64,000 bases of DNA, from positions 124,001 through 188,000 of the forward strand of contig NZ_AP017560.1 of the NCBI RefSeq assembly GCF_003967015.1. Direction: 5' to 3'. Position numbers and translations under genes: made by a program. This stretch comes from Pseudanabaena sp. ABRG5-3. GTDB lineage: Bacteria > Cyanobacteriota > Cyanobacteriia > Pseudanabaenales > Pseudanabaenaceae. Every line of letters begins with the position of its first letter. Position 1 is the stretch's first letter. The notes under the pieces were generated by a model. That model made no database searches and was not told the origin of the DNA. It was given only the letters and a program-made list of their open reading frames with translations. Below, piece by piece: positions 1 to 7,012 of the stretch.

Positions 1-138
1 TTTGAGAGTTTCGGGAAATGCTTCAAGTTTCTTCCCGTATAAAATCAATTGCTCATAACGTAGCTTCGGATCGGAGAGCCTCTGAAATCGCTGGACAATG
101 CGATCGATGGCTTCAGGTAAATGGGTCGGGCTTGACAT
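1..138 (-). CDS. sufE: SufE family Fe-S assembly protein, 5' part only
   Basis: The first 46 codons of a gene that runs off the left edge, starting at an ATG at 136-138 on the minus strand. The translation begins MSSPTHLPEAIDRIVQRFQR and continues with LSDPKLRYEQLILYGKKLE, the N-terminal helix pattern of SufE (compare IVxRFQxxSDxxxRYEQLxxxxKKL). SufE proteins accept sulfane sulfur from the cysteine desulfurase SufS and pass it to the SufBCD scaffold for iron-sulfur cluster assembly in the cytosol. The acceptor cysteine lies further downstream, outside the window, so it cannot be checked. There is no frameshift in the visible part. Confidence 0.8.
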   Translation of the reverse strand, partial: MSSPTHLPEAIDRIVQRFQRLSDPKLRYEQLILYGKKLEAFPETLK

Positions 139-229
139 TAGCTTTGGAAATATTTGGAAATGATTTTCAAGATTTAGACAGAAAATCTTAGAGCTATTCC
201 AGTTTAAAGGATCTGATCGCATCTTGTGG

Positions 230-273
230 GGCGATCCCCTAAAATCTATCGTCACAAGTTAGCAAGGCGATCG
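230..273. repeat. HIP1-bounded interspersed repeat, copy 1
   Basis: About 43 bp beginning GGCGATC and ending AAGGCGATCG, with a shared middle of the form ATC-ATC/GTC-ACGA/ACAA-TTAGC. Related copies lie at 1160-1202 and 1867-1908. This copy is slightly degenerate (GGCGATCCCC instead of GGCGATCGCC). It lies downstream of the broken HNH gene. Confidence 0.55.
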
Positions 274-287
274 TAGTTGATGTAAAT

Positions 288-696
288 CTAAGGGTAAAGT
301 TTTTGCAATATTAAAGCTTGTCTGATCATTAAAAGCTTGGGTTCATTTAGCTTCAATAAAAATATTGTAGTTCTGCCAATAGTAGTTTTTCCTAAAATAT
401 ATCCTTGATCGATTTGAAAATGTTCATTCCATTCGTGCAATCGAGGGTTAAATAGAACCGTAATTTGTTTGGTAATTGGATCGATACTGGTTAAATCTGA
501 ACCTTTATATCGATTACATGGCAGGCAAGCCAGTACTAAATTTTCTTCGGTTGATAAGCCGCCATGCTTGTGCTGTGGCATGATCCACTTCATGGCTATA
601 AATTGAGAAATCTTGATGGATTAGGCAATATTCACATTTCCCATCTGCACGATCGCTTACTAATTGTCTAAGCTGATTGGAAATATAGAATGTCAT
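288..696 (-). pseudogene. HNH endonuclease, frameshifted
   Basis: Two reading frames on the minus strand together make one HNH nuclease. The upstream part (from ATG at 694-696) carries the first zinc-knuckle pair, GKCEYCLIH, and reaches EVDH. The downstream part then continues in another frame with HGGLSTEENLVLACLPCNRYKG, the classic second half (H, ENL, CxxC-like CLPCN). The frame changes near 580-592, where a few bases seem to be missing between EVDH and PQHKHGG. As written, neither frame makes a complete betabeta-alpha-Me finger, so the gene is probably inactive unless the shift is a sequencing error. It overlaps the preceding gene by 4 bp (ATGA), which indicates an original two-gene operon. 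Confidence 0.75.
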
Positions 697-1109
697 GCTG
701 AATGCGAAATACTGGAATTTTTAGTTTGTATTGAGGCGTAGGATCGAATTTTTAGCATGGTCATTAAAACATCAAGCTGTTCGTAGAGATTAAGTTCAGC
801 TATTTCAGAGGGGAGAAGATTTGAATCTCGATTCTTTTGTAGAAGTTCCTGTAGGCGAGTTTGCGATCGCTCGGAAACTTTGAAGTTAGCAATCTGTTCA
901 GATGTGGGACGATTTACTAAAAAGTCAATAATTTCTAGATAGGTTGGGAAGTCTGTGGGTAAAGGATTGCTGGGTAATTCAAGGCTATCTATAGCTTCGT
1001 TGAGGAGTGAGGCATTAATTAGACGCGCAAAAATTTCTGAGATTTGATTTTGATATGGGGCTAGCTTTTGGGCTAATTCATCTGGAATGTCAATGGTTAG
1101 CTGTGCCAT
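693..1109 (-). CDS. Uncharacterised partner of the HNH endonuclease gene
   Basis: 138 residues from an ATG at 1107-1109. An upstream in-frame extension to 1184 exists but would run through an interspersed repeat. The protein begins MAQLTIDIPDELAQKLAPYQ, like the short beta-strand plus helix of ribbon-helix-helix antitoxins, and ends in a helical region with LYEQLDVLMTMLKIRSYA. Its stop overlaps the HNH start (ATGA), so the two were translated together. From general knowledge, small proteins of this kind sit beside HNH genes in many cyanobacterial genomes. An antitoxin or control role is plausible but not shown by the sequence. No catalytic motif is visible. Confidence 0.6.
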   Translation of the reverse strand: MAQLTIDIPDELAQKLAPYQNQISEIFARLINASLLNEAIDSLELPSNPLPTDFPTYLEIIDFLVNRPTSEQIANFKVSERSQTRLQELLQKNRDSNLLPSEIAELNLYEQLDVLMTMLKIRSYASIQTKNSSISHSA

Positions 1110-1159
1110 TTGTTTGTTTTGGGCTGCAATGGTTACATTATAGACAAATGTTTGAATAG

Positions 1160-1202
1160 GGCGATCGCCTATATCCATCATCACGAATTAGCAAGGCGAT
1201 CG
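1160..1202. repeat. HIP1-bounded interspersed repeat, copy 2
   Basis: The best-preserved copy: GGCGATCGCC at the left, a middle with TCATCATCACGAATTAGCAA, and GGCGATCG at the right. It lies in the divergent gap between the HNH partner gene and the first mazE gene. Confidence 0.6.
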
Positions 1203-1272
1203 CTGCCAAGAAACCAAAGATCGTAAATTAAGCTAATGTAGATACAATATAGATACATTGACGGTGATTTTT

Positions 1273-1515
1273 ATGACTGCCGCGATCGCGAAGTGGGGTA
1301 ATAGTCTAGCTGTACGCATTCCTCAAGCTATAGCTGAACAGGTGCAAATTCAGGCTGGAAGCGAAATCAGTATTGATATTATTGATGGCAAGATTGTTTT
1401 GACTCCGCATCGGCGTAAGAAATACACTCTAGATGAATTACTGGATGGTATGGCTTCCGAGCATCTCCATGCAGAAGTTTCTACGGGTGTGTCTGTTGGG
1501 AATGAAGCATGGTAA
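1273..1515 (+). CDS. MazE-type antitoxin (AbrB/SpoVT fold)
   Basis: 80 residues from ATG 1273; a TTG at 1258 is in frame but less likely. The N-terminus AAIAKWGNSLAVRIPQAIAE is the swapped-hairpin DNA-binding domain of MazE/AbrB proteins, with the KWGNS and RIP motifs. The middle has the strand IDGKIVLTP. The C-terminal part (YTLDELLDGM onwards) is the flexible tail that occupies the MazF active site in this family. The gene overlaps the toxin gene by 7 bp. MazE proteins usually repress their own operon together with the toxin. An upstream run of repeated TAGATACAATATAGATACA at about 1239-1257 could be the operator. Confidence 0.85.
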   Translation: MTAAIAKWGNSLAVRIPQAIAEQVQIQAGSEISIDIIDGKIVLTPHRRKKYTLDELLDGMASEHLHAEVSTGVSVGNEAW

Positions 1516-1844
1516 AGCCATATATTCCCGATCGTGGTGATATTGTTTGGCTAGATTTTGATCCACAGGCTGGGCATGAACAATCTGGGCATCGTCCTGC
1601 TTTTGTAATTTCGCCGATCGCCTATAATCAAAGATCAAACTTAGCTCTGCTTTGTCCGATTACTTCTAAAACTAAGGGATGGAAGTTTGAGGTTCTACTC
1701 ACGGATACTAAGACTAAGGGAGTGATTCTTGCTGATCAGATTAAGAGTTTAGATTGGCAAGCGAGAAAGATAGATTTTATTGAGAAGGCTTCTGTAAGTA
1801 TTATTAATGAAGTTATCGACAAGATTGAAGCGTTATTAACATAG
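1509..1844 (+). CDS. mazF: MazF/PemK-family endoribonuclease toxin
   Basis: 111 residues. It has the full MazF pattern: RGDIVWLDFDPQAGHEQSGHRPAFVIS (strand 1, the GHEQ-GHRP loop), LALLCPITSKTKGWKFEV, and the VILADQIKSLDWQAR segment. The Arg in GHRP and the Thr/Ser in PITSK correspond to the catalytic residues of PemK/MazF enzymes, which cut single-stranded mRNA at short motifs. It starts within the antitoxin gene (7-bp overlap), the usual translational coupling of a type II toxin-antitoxin operon. It appears intact. A second, different MazEF pair lies 3 kb away on the other strand. Confidence 0.88.
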   Translation: MVKPYIPDRGDIVWLDFDPQAGHEQSGHRPAFVISPIAYNQRSNLALLCPITSKTKGWKFEVLLTDTKTKGVILADQIKSLDWQARKIDFIEKASVSIINEVIDKIEALLT

Positions 1845-1866
1845 TGTTGAAGTTGGGATTAATCAA

Positions 1867-1908
1867 GGCGATCGCCTAAGTTCATCATTACGATTAAAGA
1901 GGCGATCA
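1867..1908. repeat. HIP1-bounded interspersed repeat, copy 3
   Basis: GGCGATCGCCTAAG, then TTCATCATTACGATTAAAGA and GGCGATCA. It is the same layout as the copies at 230 and 1160, placed between mazF and the hsdS remnant. Confidence 0.55.
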
Positions 1909-1923
1909 GCCATTGACGGTTAA

Positions 1924-1992
1924 TACTTAACCCGCGCCCTCAAGCAAGGTATGATGCAAGAACTGCTGACGGGAAAGACACAATTAGTATGA
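1924..1992 (+). pseudogene. C-terminal remnant of a type I restriction S subunit (HsdS)
   Basis: An open stretch with no start codon reads YLTRALKQGMMQELLTGKTQ LV and then stops at 1990-1992. LKQGMMQELLTGKTRLV is the characteristic end of HsdS specificity subunits. A stop at 1921-1923 and the repeat just upstream show that the rest of the gene is gone. Its stop overlaps the next gene's start (ATGA at 1989-1992), so the ATPase gene was once the downstream, translationally coupled neighbour of a type I restriction-modification operon. Confidence 0.7.
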
Positions 1993-3182
1993 CTATGATC
2001 CGCAAGGTAGAAATTCGTGGCTTTAAATCGATCTACTCCTCCAACATTGAACTGGGGAGAGTCAATTGCTTTATAGGAGCCAACGGAGTCGGAAAAAGCA
2101 ACCTATTGGAAGCCATAGGCGTATTAGGATCTGCCGCCAACGGAGTCGTAGATGATGAAAGCTTACTCCGTCGAGGCGTTCGTGCAGGCTTACCCAGCCT
2201 ATACAAAAGCTCCTTTGACACCGAACGCACACCCGCCCACATCGATATTGGCATTGAAAGCGAATCTACAGCAGCCTATCGCGTTACCTTGCTTAACCCT
2301 CTAAAATCTCCAGAACCAGCTTGGTCTTACAAAACCGAAGTTCTCACTGACGGTCAAAAAAAGATCATCTCTGAGGGAGTCCGCAACAAGAACAAACTCA
2401 ACCCCAAAGTAGGATTTGCCGCTCTCCAACTCGTCAATCTCAAACCAACCAACCCCGCCGCCCAGTTAATGCAGCGCCTCCAAGAATTCGCCATTTATTG
2501 TCCTAATACCCCCACCCTGCGAGGCATTGTCCCAGATCAACAGTCCCGTTTTCCTCTAGGACTCAGTGGAGGACAACTCGCCGAAGGATTTGCCGCCTTG
2601 CGTAAGTACCTAGAAGAAGGCGACGAATCAAGCAATGACATCCTAGAGCAAATCTTGGAGCTAATCGACTGGGTCGCAGATATTCAAACCACCAGTCACA
2701 GTGCTGCCCTGCTATCCCCAAAAGTTCCCCGCACTAAATTGATTTTAAAATTTAGCGATCGCTTTATGAATAAAAGCCGCAACGAACTAACTGCCTACGA
2801 TGCCAGTGAGGGAGCGCTTTATGTGCTTTTTACTGCCATCCTCTGCTTACTACCCCAAGCACCCCAACTATTAGCGATCGATAACCTCGATCAAGCCCTG
2901 AATCCCCGCCTATTGACCAGACTCGTCTCCCATCTTCCTCAATGGCTCCAGCACAACGACAGCGATCGGCAACTCTTATTTACTACCCACAATCCCGCCA
3001 CTCTAGACGGACTTGACTTAGACGATCCCGAAGTACGCTTGCTCGTAGTAGAGAGAAACAGTAATGGACAAACCACCGTGCGCCGTCTGTCCCCCTCCCC
3101 CGAACTAACTAAACTCAACAAAGAGTATCCTCTATCTCGTTTGTGGTTAATGGGATATCTAGGAGCTGTACCAAATGTCTAA
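1989..3182 (+). CDS. ABC-type/OLD-like AAA ATPase, probable defence protein
   Basis: 397 residues. The N-terminus VEIRGFKSI...GRVNCFIGANGVGKSN is the Walker A region (about 27-38) of SMC/RecF/OLD-type ATPases (Pfam AAA_21-like). Later come a signature-like ASEGALYVLFTAIL, Walker B with LLAIDNLDQALNP, and the H-loop LLFTTHNPATLDGL. The protein ends soon after, without a fused nuclease. The neighbour, which overlaps by 8 bp, supplies a TOPRIM-like domain. This two-gene layout resembles defence systems that pair an ABC ATPase with a TOPRIM protein (for example the AriA/AriB type or split OLD systems), but I cannot assign a named system. Its origin downstream of hsdS supports a role in phage defence. 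Confidence 0.75.
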   Translation: MTMIRKVEIRGFKSIYSSNIELGRVNCFIGANGVGKSNLLEAIGVLGSAANGVVDDESLLRRGVRAGLPSLYKSSFDTERTPAHIDIGIESESTAAYRVTLLNPLKSPEPAWSYKTEVLTDGQKKIISEGVRNKNKLNPKVGFAALQLVNLKPTNPAAQLMQRLQEFAIYCPNTPTLRGIVPDQQSRFPLGLSGGQLAEGFAALRKYLEEGDESSNDILEQILELIDWVADIQTTSHSAALLSPKVPRTKLILKFSDRFMNKSRNELTAYDASEGALYVLFTAILCLLPQAPQLLAIDNLDQALNPRLLTRLVSHLPQWLQHNDSDRQLLFTTHNPATLDGLDLDDPEVRLLVVERNSNGQTTVRRLSPSPELTKLNKEYPLSRLWLMGYLGAVPNV

Positions 3183-3762
3183 CGAGTTGCGGATTGCCCT
3201 AGTAGCAGAAGGACCAACGGATTATGTAGTGATTGAGGCAGCACTCAGAGCCATACTACAACCCGCGTTTGTGATGTTACAACTACAACCCGAAGACACT
3301 AAGCCCAAAATGGGGAAGGGTTGGTGTGGTGTACTGAAATGGTGCAATGAGAGAATCGATCCCACCCTATTCGGTTTTGACCTAGTCATTATTCATGTAG
3401 ATGTCGATGTCGCAACTAAAAAATATGCAAACTGTGGATCATCAGTCGAAAATTGGGTAAATGAAAAATCTTGGGAAAACCTCCCCTGCAACAAGCCATG
3501 TCCCCCTGTATCCGATACAGTCAATGCTTTAGAGGATGTCATCAAAAGCTGGCTAGGAGGAATCAAACCAAACCATACTGTCTTTTGCCTACCCGCTCAG
3601 TCCTCAGGCACTTGGTTAGCATCGGCTTTACTCCCTCCATCTGATCACTTACTGATTAATACCGAGTGTAATCTCACTCTTGAGTCGAGGCTAGCGCTAT
3701 AGCAAAAAAAGGGAGAGATAGGACATAATATTAGAATAGGGAAGAGAGAAAAAGAAACGAAA

Positions 3763-4631
3763 ATGACAGCAGCTTACAGTATAGATTTAAGAGAGAAAGC
3801 AGTATCAGCCGTCGATAGAGGAGAAAGAAAGAGTCACATCTGCCGCACCTTGAACATCAGCAGAGATACATTAGATCAGTGGCTACAACTTAGAGAAGAG
3901 AAAGGAAACCTAGCCCCCCAAGAATATCGACGAGGACCGAAACCCAAAATCGATGACCTAGAAGCATTTAAAGCATTTGCCAAAGCCAATGGACATTTGA
4001 CGCAGAAAGAAATGGCGGAGCAATGGCATCAACCAGTTAGTCCAGTGCTGATCAGGCAGGCGTTACACAAAATCAACTTCACCCGTAAAAAAAAACTTAC
4101 GGCTACAAAGAAAGAGACGAACAGCAGCGACAAGAGTTTAAGCAACTAATCCGTACCTCTGCCAAAGAGAGATTCGTATACATTGATGAAGCGGGCATCG
4201 ATAATACCATTGATTATCCCTATGGATACTGTCACAAATCAGAGAGATTTCACGCTACAAAGCTAGGACATCGTACCGAGAGATTGAGCATGATTAGTGG
4301 TTGGCGAGATCACGAGATTATCGCACCAATGCTATTCGAGGGTTACTGTAATACTCACCTAGTATGTAAATGGGTAGAAGAGTTTCTTGTCCCAGAACTA
4401 TTACCAAATCAAATATTAGTGATCGACAATGCTAGTTTCCATCCTCAGGAAAGAATTAGGCAATTAGTCCGTCAGGCTGGATGTGAGGTGATATTTCTGC
4501 CACCCTATTCTCCTGACTTAAACAAAATTGAGAAATTCTGGGCTAGATTGAAGAACTATGTCAGTAAGATTATTGGACAATGTGAGAGTCTATGGGATGC
4601 TGTACAACAAGCTTTCTGCCACTTGTCCTAA
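3763..4631 (+). CDS. IS630-family transposase, two frames joined by -1 frameshift
   Basis: Frame A (3763-4149) has the N-terminal helix-turn-helix: YSIDLREKAVSAVDRGER, then HICRTLNISRDTLDQWL and a second HTH around LTQKEMAEQW. Frame B is open from 4095 to 4631 and carries the DDE catalytic core: FVYIDEAGIDN (first Asp), LVIDNASFHP (second Asp) and YSPDLNKIEKFWARLK (Glu). The frames overlap at a run of nine A (4087-4095); slipping back one base there gives KKTYGYKERD, the usual junction in this family. The enzyme cuts the element ends and inserts at TA. Either programmed slippage or a recent single-base loss would explain the split. The poly-A site favours the first. Confidence 0.88.
4087..4095 (+). 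promoter_or_regulatory. Probable programmed -1 frameshift site (A9) in the transposase gene
   Basis: Nine consecutive A follow CGT. Frame A reads CGT AAA AAA AAA CTT; frame B resumes at ACT TAC GGC one base back. This is a simple slippery run at the exact place where the two transposase frames join. No downstream stem-loop was confirmed. Confidence 0.6.
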
Positions 4632-4824
4632 CTATCCCTTCTTTTGCTATACTTCCAAAAAATCAGCTTCCAAAGAAAAAGAATCAGGGCAAGGGCATCA
4701 AGAAAAACGAATACCGTAATTATGCGCCAACAATTACCCAACAGTGGCAACAAGTCAAACAACTCTGTAGCCAAGCCGCTAATTTTGAGCAGTCCGTATT
4801 GAACGCCATAAACTCTATTTAGAC

Positions 4825-4947
4825 ATGTCACCCAATCCCGTCTCGAAAAACCTATTTGAATTAGCTCAGTTGCACATTAACTTGTTTGCGATCGCGATCG
4901 CACCTTCAGCATTATTCGCGATCGCAAAATTACTAGGAACTAAATAG
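4825..4947 (+). other. Short open frame of doubtful coding value
   Basis: An ATG-initiated frame of 40 codons (MSPNPVSKNLFELAQLHINL and onward) ends at TAG 4945-4947. Most of its C-terminal half is HIP1 octamers read as AIAIA. It overlaps the end of the minus-strand mazF gene by 15 bp. It could be a tiny membrane peptide, but the repetitive origin makes this unlikely. Confidence 0.2.
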
Positions 4948-5268
4948 AGTAACAATCCTAGCCAAAACATCATCAACGATCGTGTCTGGCACACTCTCCA
5001 ACTTTCGAGCCTTACGGGCAGATAAATCAATAGGACGAGGTTGATCGCAACGAACTACACCTTTAGTGCGAGTTCCCGCAGAATCTAGAGAAACAGCAAA
5101 ACCTGCGGTTCTTGCAAAACTTCCACCTGATGTAATTGGAACCACGATTGGAACTTTGGTTAAAGCATTGAATTGATCGGGAGACACAATCAAAACTGGT
5201 CTAGTTCCCTGTTGCTCATGACCTTCCGTTGGATCAAGCGAAACAAGATATATATCACCACGTTTCAC
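4933..5268 (-). CDS. mazF: MazF/PemK-family endoribonuclease toxin, second pair
   Basis: 111 residues with a GTG start at 5266-5268. It has the family motifs KRGDIYLVSLDPTEGHEQQG TRPVLIVS, IVVPITSGG and VVRCDQPRPIDLSARKARKL; the Arg of TRPV and the Thr of PITSG are the expected catalytic pair. It is closer to the ChpB/PemK group (long GGSFARTAGF loop) than the first toxin at 1509. The start overlaps the antitoxin stop (GTGA, 5265-5268), so the toxin is translated only after the antitoxin. It is apparently intact. Confidence 0.87.
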   Translation of the reverse strand: MKRGDIYLVSLDPTEGHEQQGTRPVLIVSPDQFNALTKVPIVVPITSGGSFARTAGFAVSLDSAGTRTKGVVRCDQPRPIDLSARKARKLESVPDTIVDDVLARIVTLFSS

Positions 5269-5519
5269 AGTTCATTCCCCACAGGCTCGACATCTAGCCA
5301 AATGCGATCGTCTTCCGTTATCGGAGCATTCGGATTGCACTGCGCCAAAAGCTCATTCAGTGAATATTGTGGTTTCGGTTGAGGTTCAATAATCAATCTG
5401 CCATTGTCAACAGCAACCCCCACAGTTGTACCTGATTGCAGATTCAGAATTTCGAGAATGGCGGGAGGAATCGCCAACATAATCGAGCCACCGACCTTAC
5501 GGAGATTTGTGGTGTGCAT
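5265..5519 (-). CDS. MazE/ChpBI-type antitoxin, second pair
   Basis: 84 residues from ATG 5517-5519. A 13-codon in-frame extension upstream is unlikely. The AbrB-fold N-terminus reads HTTNLRKVGGSIMLAIPPAI, with the RKVGGS and IPP motifs typical of the ChpS/PemI/MazE branch. The acidic C-terminal tail (EDDRIWLDVEPVGNEL) is the usual toxin-neutralising segment. The 4-bp overlap with the toxin start marks a two-gene operon, probably autoregulated by the complex. The upstream sequence holds ATTAGTTATATTTAAATATAAC, an AT-rich near-palindrome that could serve as operator. Confidence 0.85.
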   Translation of the reverse strand: MHTTNLRKVGGSIMLAIPPAILEILNLQSGTTVGVAVDNGRLIIEPQPKPQYSLNELLAQCNPNAPITEDDRIWLDVEPVGNEL

Positions 5520-5674
5520 AATTCCTCTATTAGTTATATTTAAATATAACATTAGCAAAAATCTTGAGAGTCATTACAGCAAAAAATAACTTGAACCTTT
5601 TGGCTAGGAGCAAATGTCTAAACCAGCGTAAATCGTTAAACATTCGATTCAAGGCGATCGCCAAAGGTAACATT

Positions 5675-5989
5675 ATGAAAAGCTTGATTCTGCCTATTCT
5701 TGCCATTACTTCAGTAGTCAGCACCTTCAGCCTAGTCAATCCCAGTTCCGCATCCGCAGGTACGATCTATAATCGCGAAGTTAACCAACAGGAACGCATT
5801 TACAAAGGCGTGCAGCAAGGCACAATCAGCCAGCAAGAATATAAAAACTTGCAAGCAAGAGAGGCAAAAATTGCGGCTCAGCGTCGAGCCTATCTTAAAG
5901 ATGGTGATTTGACTACAAAAGAAGCAGTTCGTTTGACTAATGCCCAAAATCGGACTTCGAGAGCAATTTATCGCGATCGCCATGATTAA
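5675..5989 (+). CDS. Small exported protein of unknown function
   Basis: 104 residues from ATG 5675; the open frame extends upstream to 5564, but the signal peptide fixes this start. Residues 1-28 (MKSLILPILAITSVVSTFSL onward to SSASA) are a Sec signal peptide with cleavage probably after ASA. The mature part is charged and helical, with RIYKGVQQGTISQQEYKNLQ and LKDGDLTTKEAVRLTNAQN. This is two repeats of a helix-turn-helix pattern seen in small periplasmic proteins of many bacteria. No enzyme motif is present. A periplasmic or outer-membrane stress role is possible but unproven. A strong terminator follows directly. Confidence 0.65.
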   Translation: MKSLILPILAITSVVSTFSLVNPSSASAGTIYNREVNQQERIYKGVQQGTISQQEYKNLQAREAKIAAQRRAYLKDGDLTTKEAVRLTNAQNRTSRAIYRDRHD

Positions 5990-5991
5990 TC

Positions 5992-6020
5992 AAAAAAGCA
6001 GTACTTGGTACTGCTTTTTT
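5992..6020 (+). terminator. Rho-independent terminator after the exported protein gene
   Basis: Perfect hairpin AAAAAAGCAGTAC / GGTACTGCTTTTTT with a two-base loop, ending in a run of six T. It starts three bases after the stop codon. Confidence 0.85.
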
Positions 6021-6120
6021 GATGAGATTGCTACACGGGGTGAAATCCGAATAACGAGAGAGGCTAGGGGTGATTACATATCAGTACAATAGACTGAGAG
6101 TAAACCGTAAAGATTAAATT

Positions 6121-6717
6121 ATGATCCCAACCGTAATCGAACAGTCTGGTCGTGGCGAAAGAGCCTTTGATATTTTTTCGCGCCTGCTGCGGGAGCGGAT
6201 CGTATTTTTGGGGCAACAGGTTGACGACAGCATTGCCAACATTATTGTTGCTCAGTTGCTTTTCCTCGAAGCCGACGATCCCGAAAAAGATATTTTCTTG
6301 TATATCAACTCCCCTGGGGGATCTGTGACCGCAGGTATGGCAATTTACGATACGATGCAGCACATTCGCCCTGATGTCTCCACTATTTGCGTGGGTCTGG
6401 CGGCAAGTATGGGGGCTTTTCTGCTCACTGGTGGCGCAAAGGGCAAGAGACTATCTTTGCCCCATACCCGTATCATGATTCACCAACCTCTCGGCGGCGC
6501 ACAGGGTCAAGCAACAGATATCGAAATCCAAGCTAAGGAAATCCTGTATCACAAGAATCGTCTGAATGAGTTGATGGCTTTCCATACTGGGCAGCCGATT
6601 GATCGCATTGCCGAGGATACTGATCGCGATTTCTTCATGGCTCCCGATGAGGCAAAGGCTTACGGCTTGATCGATGAAGTTGTGAACCAACGTCCAAAGT
6701 TTGAAGTTGCTGCATAG
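6121..6717 (+). CDS. clpP: ATP-dependent Clp protease proteolytic subunit
   Basis: 198 residues. The serine protease triad of ClpP is present: Ser96 in [10 protein letters not shown], His121 in MIHQPLGG and Asp170 in DTDRDFFM. The N-terminus [20 protein letters not shown] and the oligomer handle [15 protein letters not shown] are canonical. ClpP forms a double heptamer that degrades proteins fed by ClpC or ClpX in the cytosol. Cyanobacteria carry several clpP paralogues and ClpR; the intact triad shows this is a true ClpP rather than ClpR. It is monocistronic: its own terminator follows at 6727 and another precedes it at 5992. Confidence 0.97.
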   Translation: MIPTVIEQSGRGERAFDIFSRLLRERIVFLGQQVDDSIANIIVAQLLFLEADDPEKDIFLYINSPGGSVTAGMAIYDTMQHIRPDVSTICVGLAASMGAFLLTGGAKGKRLSLPHTRIMIHQPLGGAQGQATDIEIQAKEILYHKNRLNELMAFHTGQPIDRIAEDTDRDFFMAPDEAKAYGLIDEVVNQRPKFEVAA

Positions 6718-6726
6718 TTTTTTCCC

Positions 6727-6753
6727 AAGAAGGCTCACATCGTGAGCCTTCTT
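6727..6753 (+). terminator. Terminator of clpP
   Basis: AAGAAGGCTCAC, loop ATC, GTGAGCCTTCTT: a 12-bp perfect stem directly after the gene, followed by GTTTATT. Confidence 0.8.
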
Positions 6754-6836
6754 GTTTATTGCTATTGACTTTCATGGCAACTTGATTAGAAATATATAGG
6801 TCATTAATTTCTATCAGGTTGGCTCGTACATCTAAG

Positions 6837-6967
6837 GTTACGTGGAACCCTCATCCCCCAACCCCTTCTCCCGCAGGAGAAGGGGAGCAAAGCCCATATT
6901 ATTTTCTTGTTCCCCTCTCCTGCGGGAGAGGGGCTAGGGGTGAGGGCTTTACAACCTTCCACGTAAC
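6837..6967. repeat. Inverted-repeat element with GTTACGTGGAA ends (family A, copy 1)
   Basis: Starts GTTACGTGGAA and ends TTCCACGTAAC, an 11-bp perfect terminal inverted repeat. The inside is a long palindrome of CCCTCATCCCCC and GGGGTGAGGG arms, each arm containing a smaller CTCCTGCGGGAG-type hairpin. Related termini occur at 15433-15567 and 29386-29521 around different interiors. It is a MITE-like, non-coding element in the clpP-glmM gap. Confidence 0.65.
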
Positions 6968-7012
6968 ATTAGTTGCAGGTTGAATTTGATAAAAGGTCAT
7001 CAAAATTTTCTA

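Larger units (their letters stand above)
3700..4649 (+). mobile_element. IS630-family insertion sequence, complete
   Basis: A 950-bp element flanked by TA on both sides (3698-3699 and 4650-4651), the target duplication of the IS630/Tc1 superfamily. The termini are imperfect inverted repeats: TAGCAAAAAAAGGGAGAGAT at the left against TAGCAAAAGAAGGGATAGTT at the right (reverse complement), both followed by AGGACA; about 23 of 26 positions match. It contains one transposase gene in two frames. It interrupts the TOPRIM-like gene in the sense direction. The intact ends and in-frame reconstruction of the target imply a fairly recent insertion. Confidence 0.93.
3175..4822 (+). pseudogene. TOPRIM-like (DUF4276-type) partner gene interrupted by an IS630 element
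   Basis: The first part (3175-3699, 175 codons) begins LRIALVAEGPTDYVVIEAAL, matching the TOPRIM/DUF4276 start with Glu12 and Asp16 of EGxTD. It then has VIIHVDVDVA with Asp76 and Asp78, the DxD metal site. The frame is cut at codon 175 by the IS, which supplies a stop at 3700-3702. Beyond the element, 4652-4819 gives 56 more codons beginning LPKNQLPKKK and ending LNAINSI, with a stop at 4820-4822. Removing 3700-4649 plus one TA joins the two halves in frame (GCG CTA CTT CCA) into a 231-residue protein. The truncated product keeps the catalytic motifs but lacks the last quarter, so function is probably lost. Confidence 0.8.

Noticed and set aside
4628-4831. Minus-strand open frame of 67 codons at the right end of the IS
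   Set aside because: It is antisense to the displaced C-terminus of the TOPRIM-like gene, which is supported by the in-frame reconstruction.
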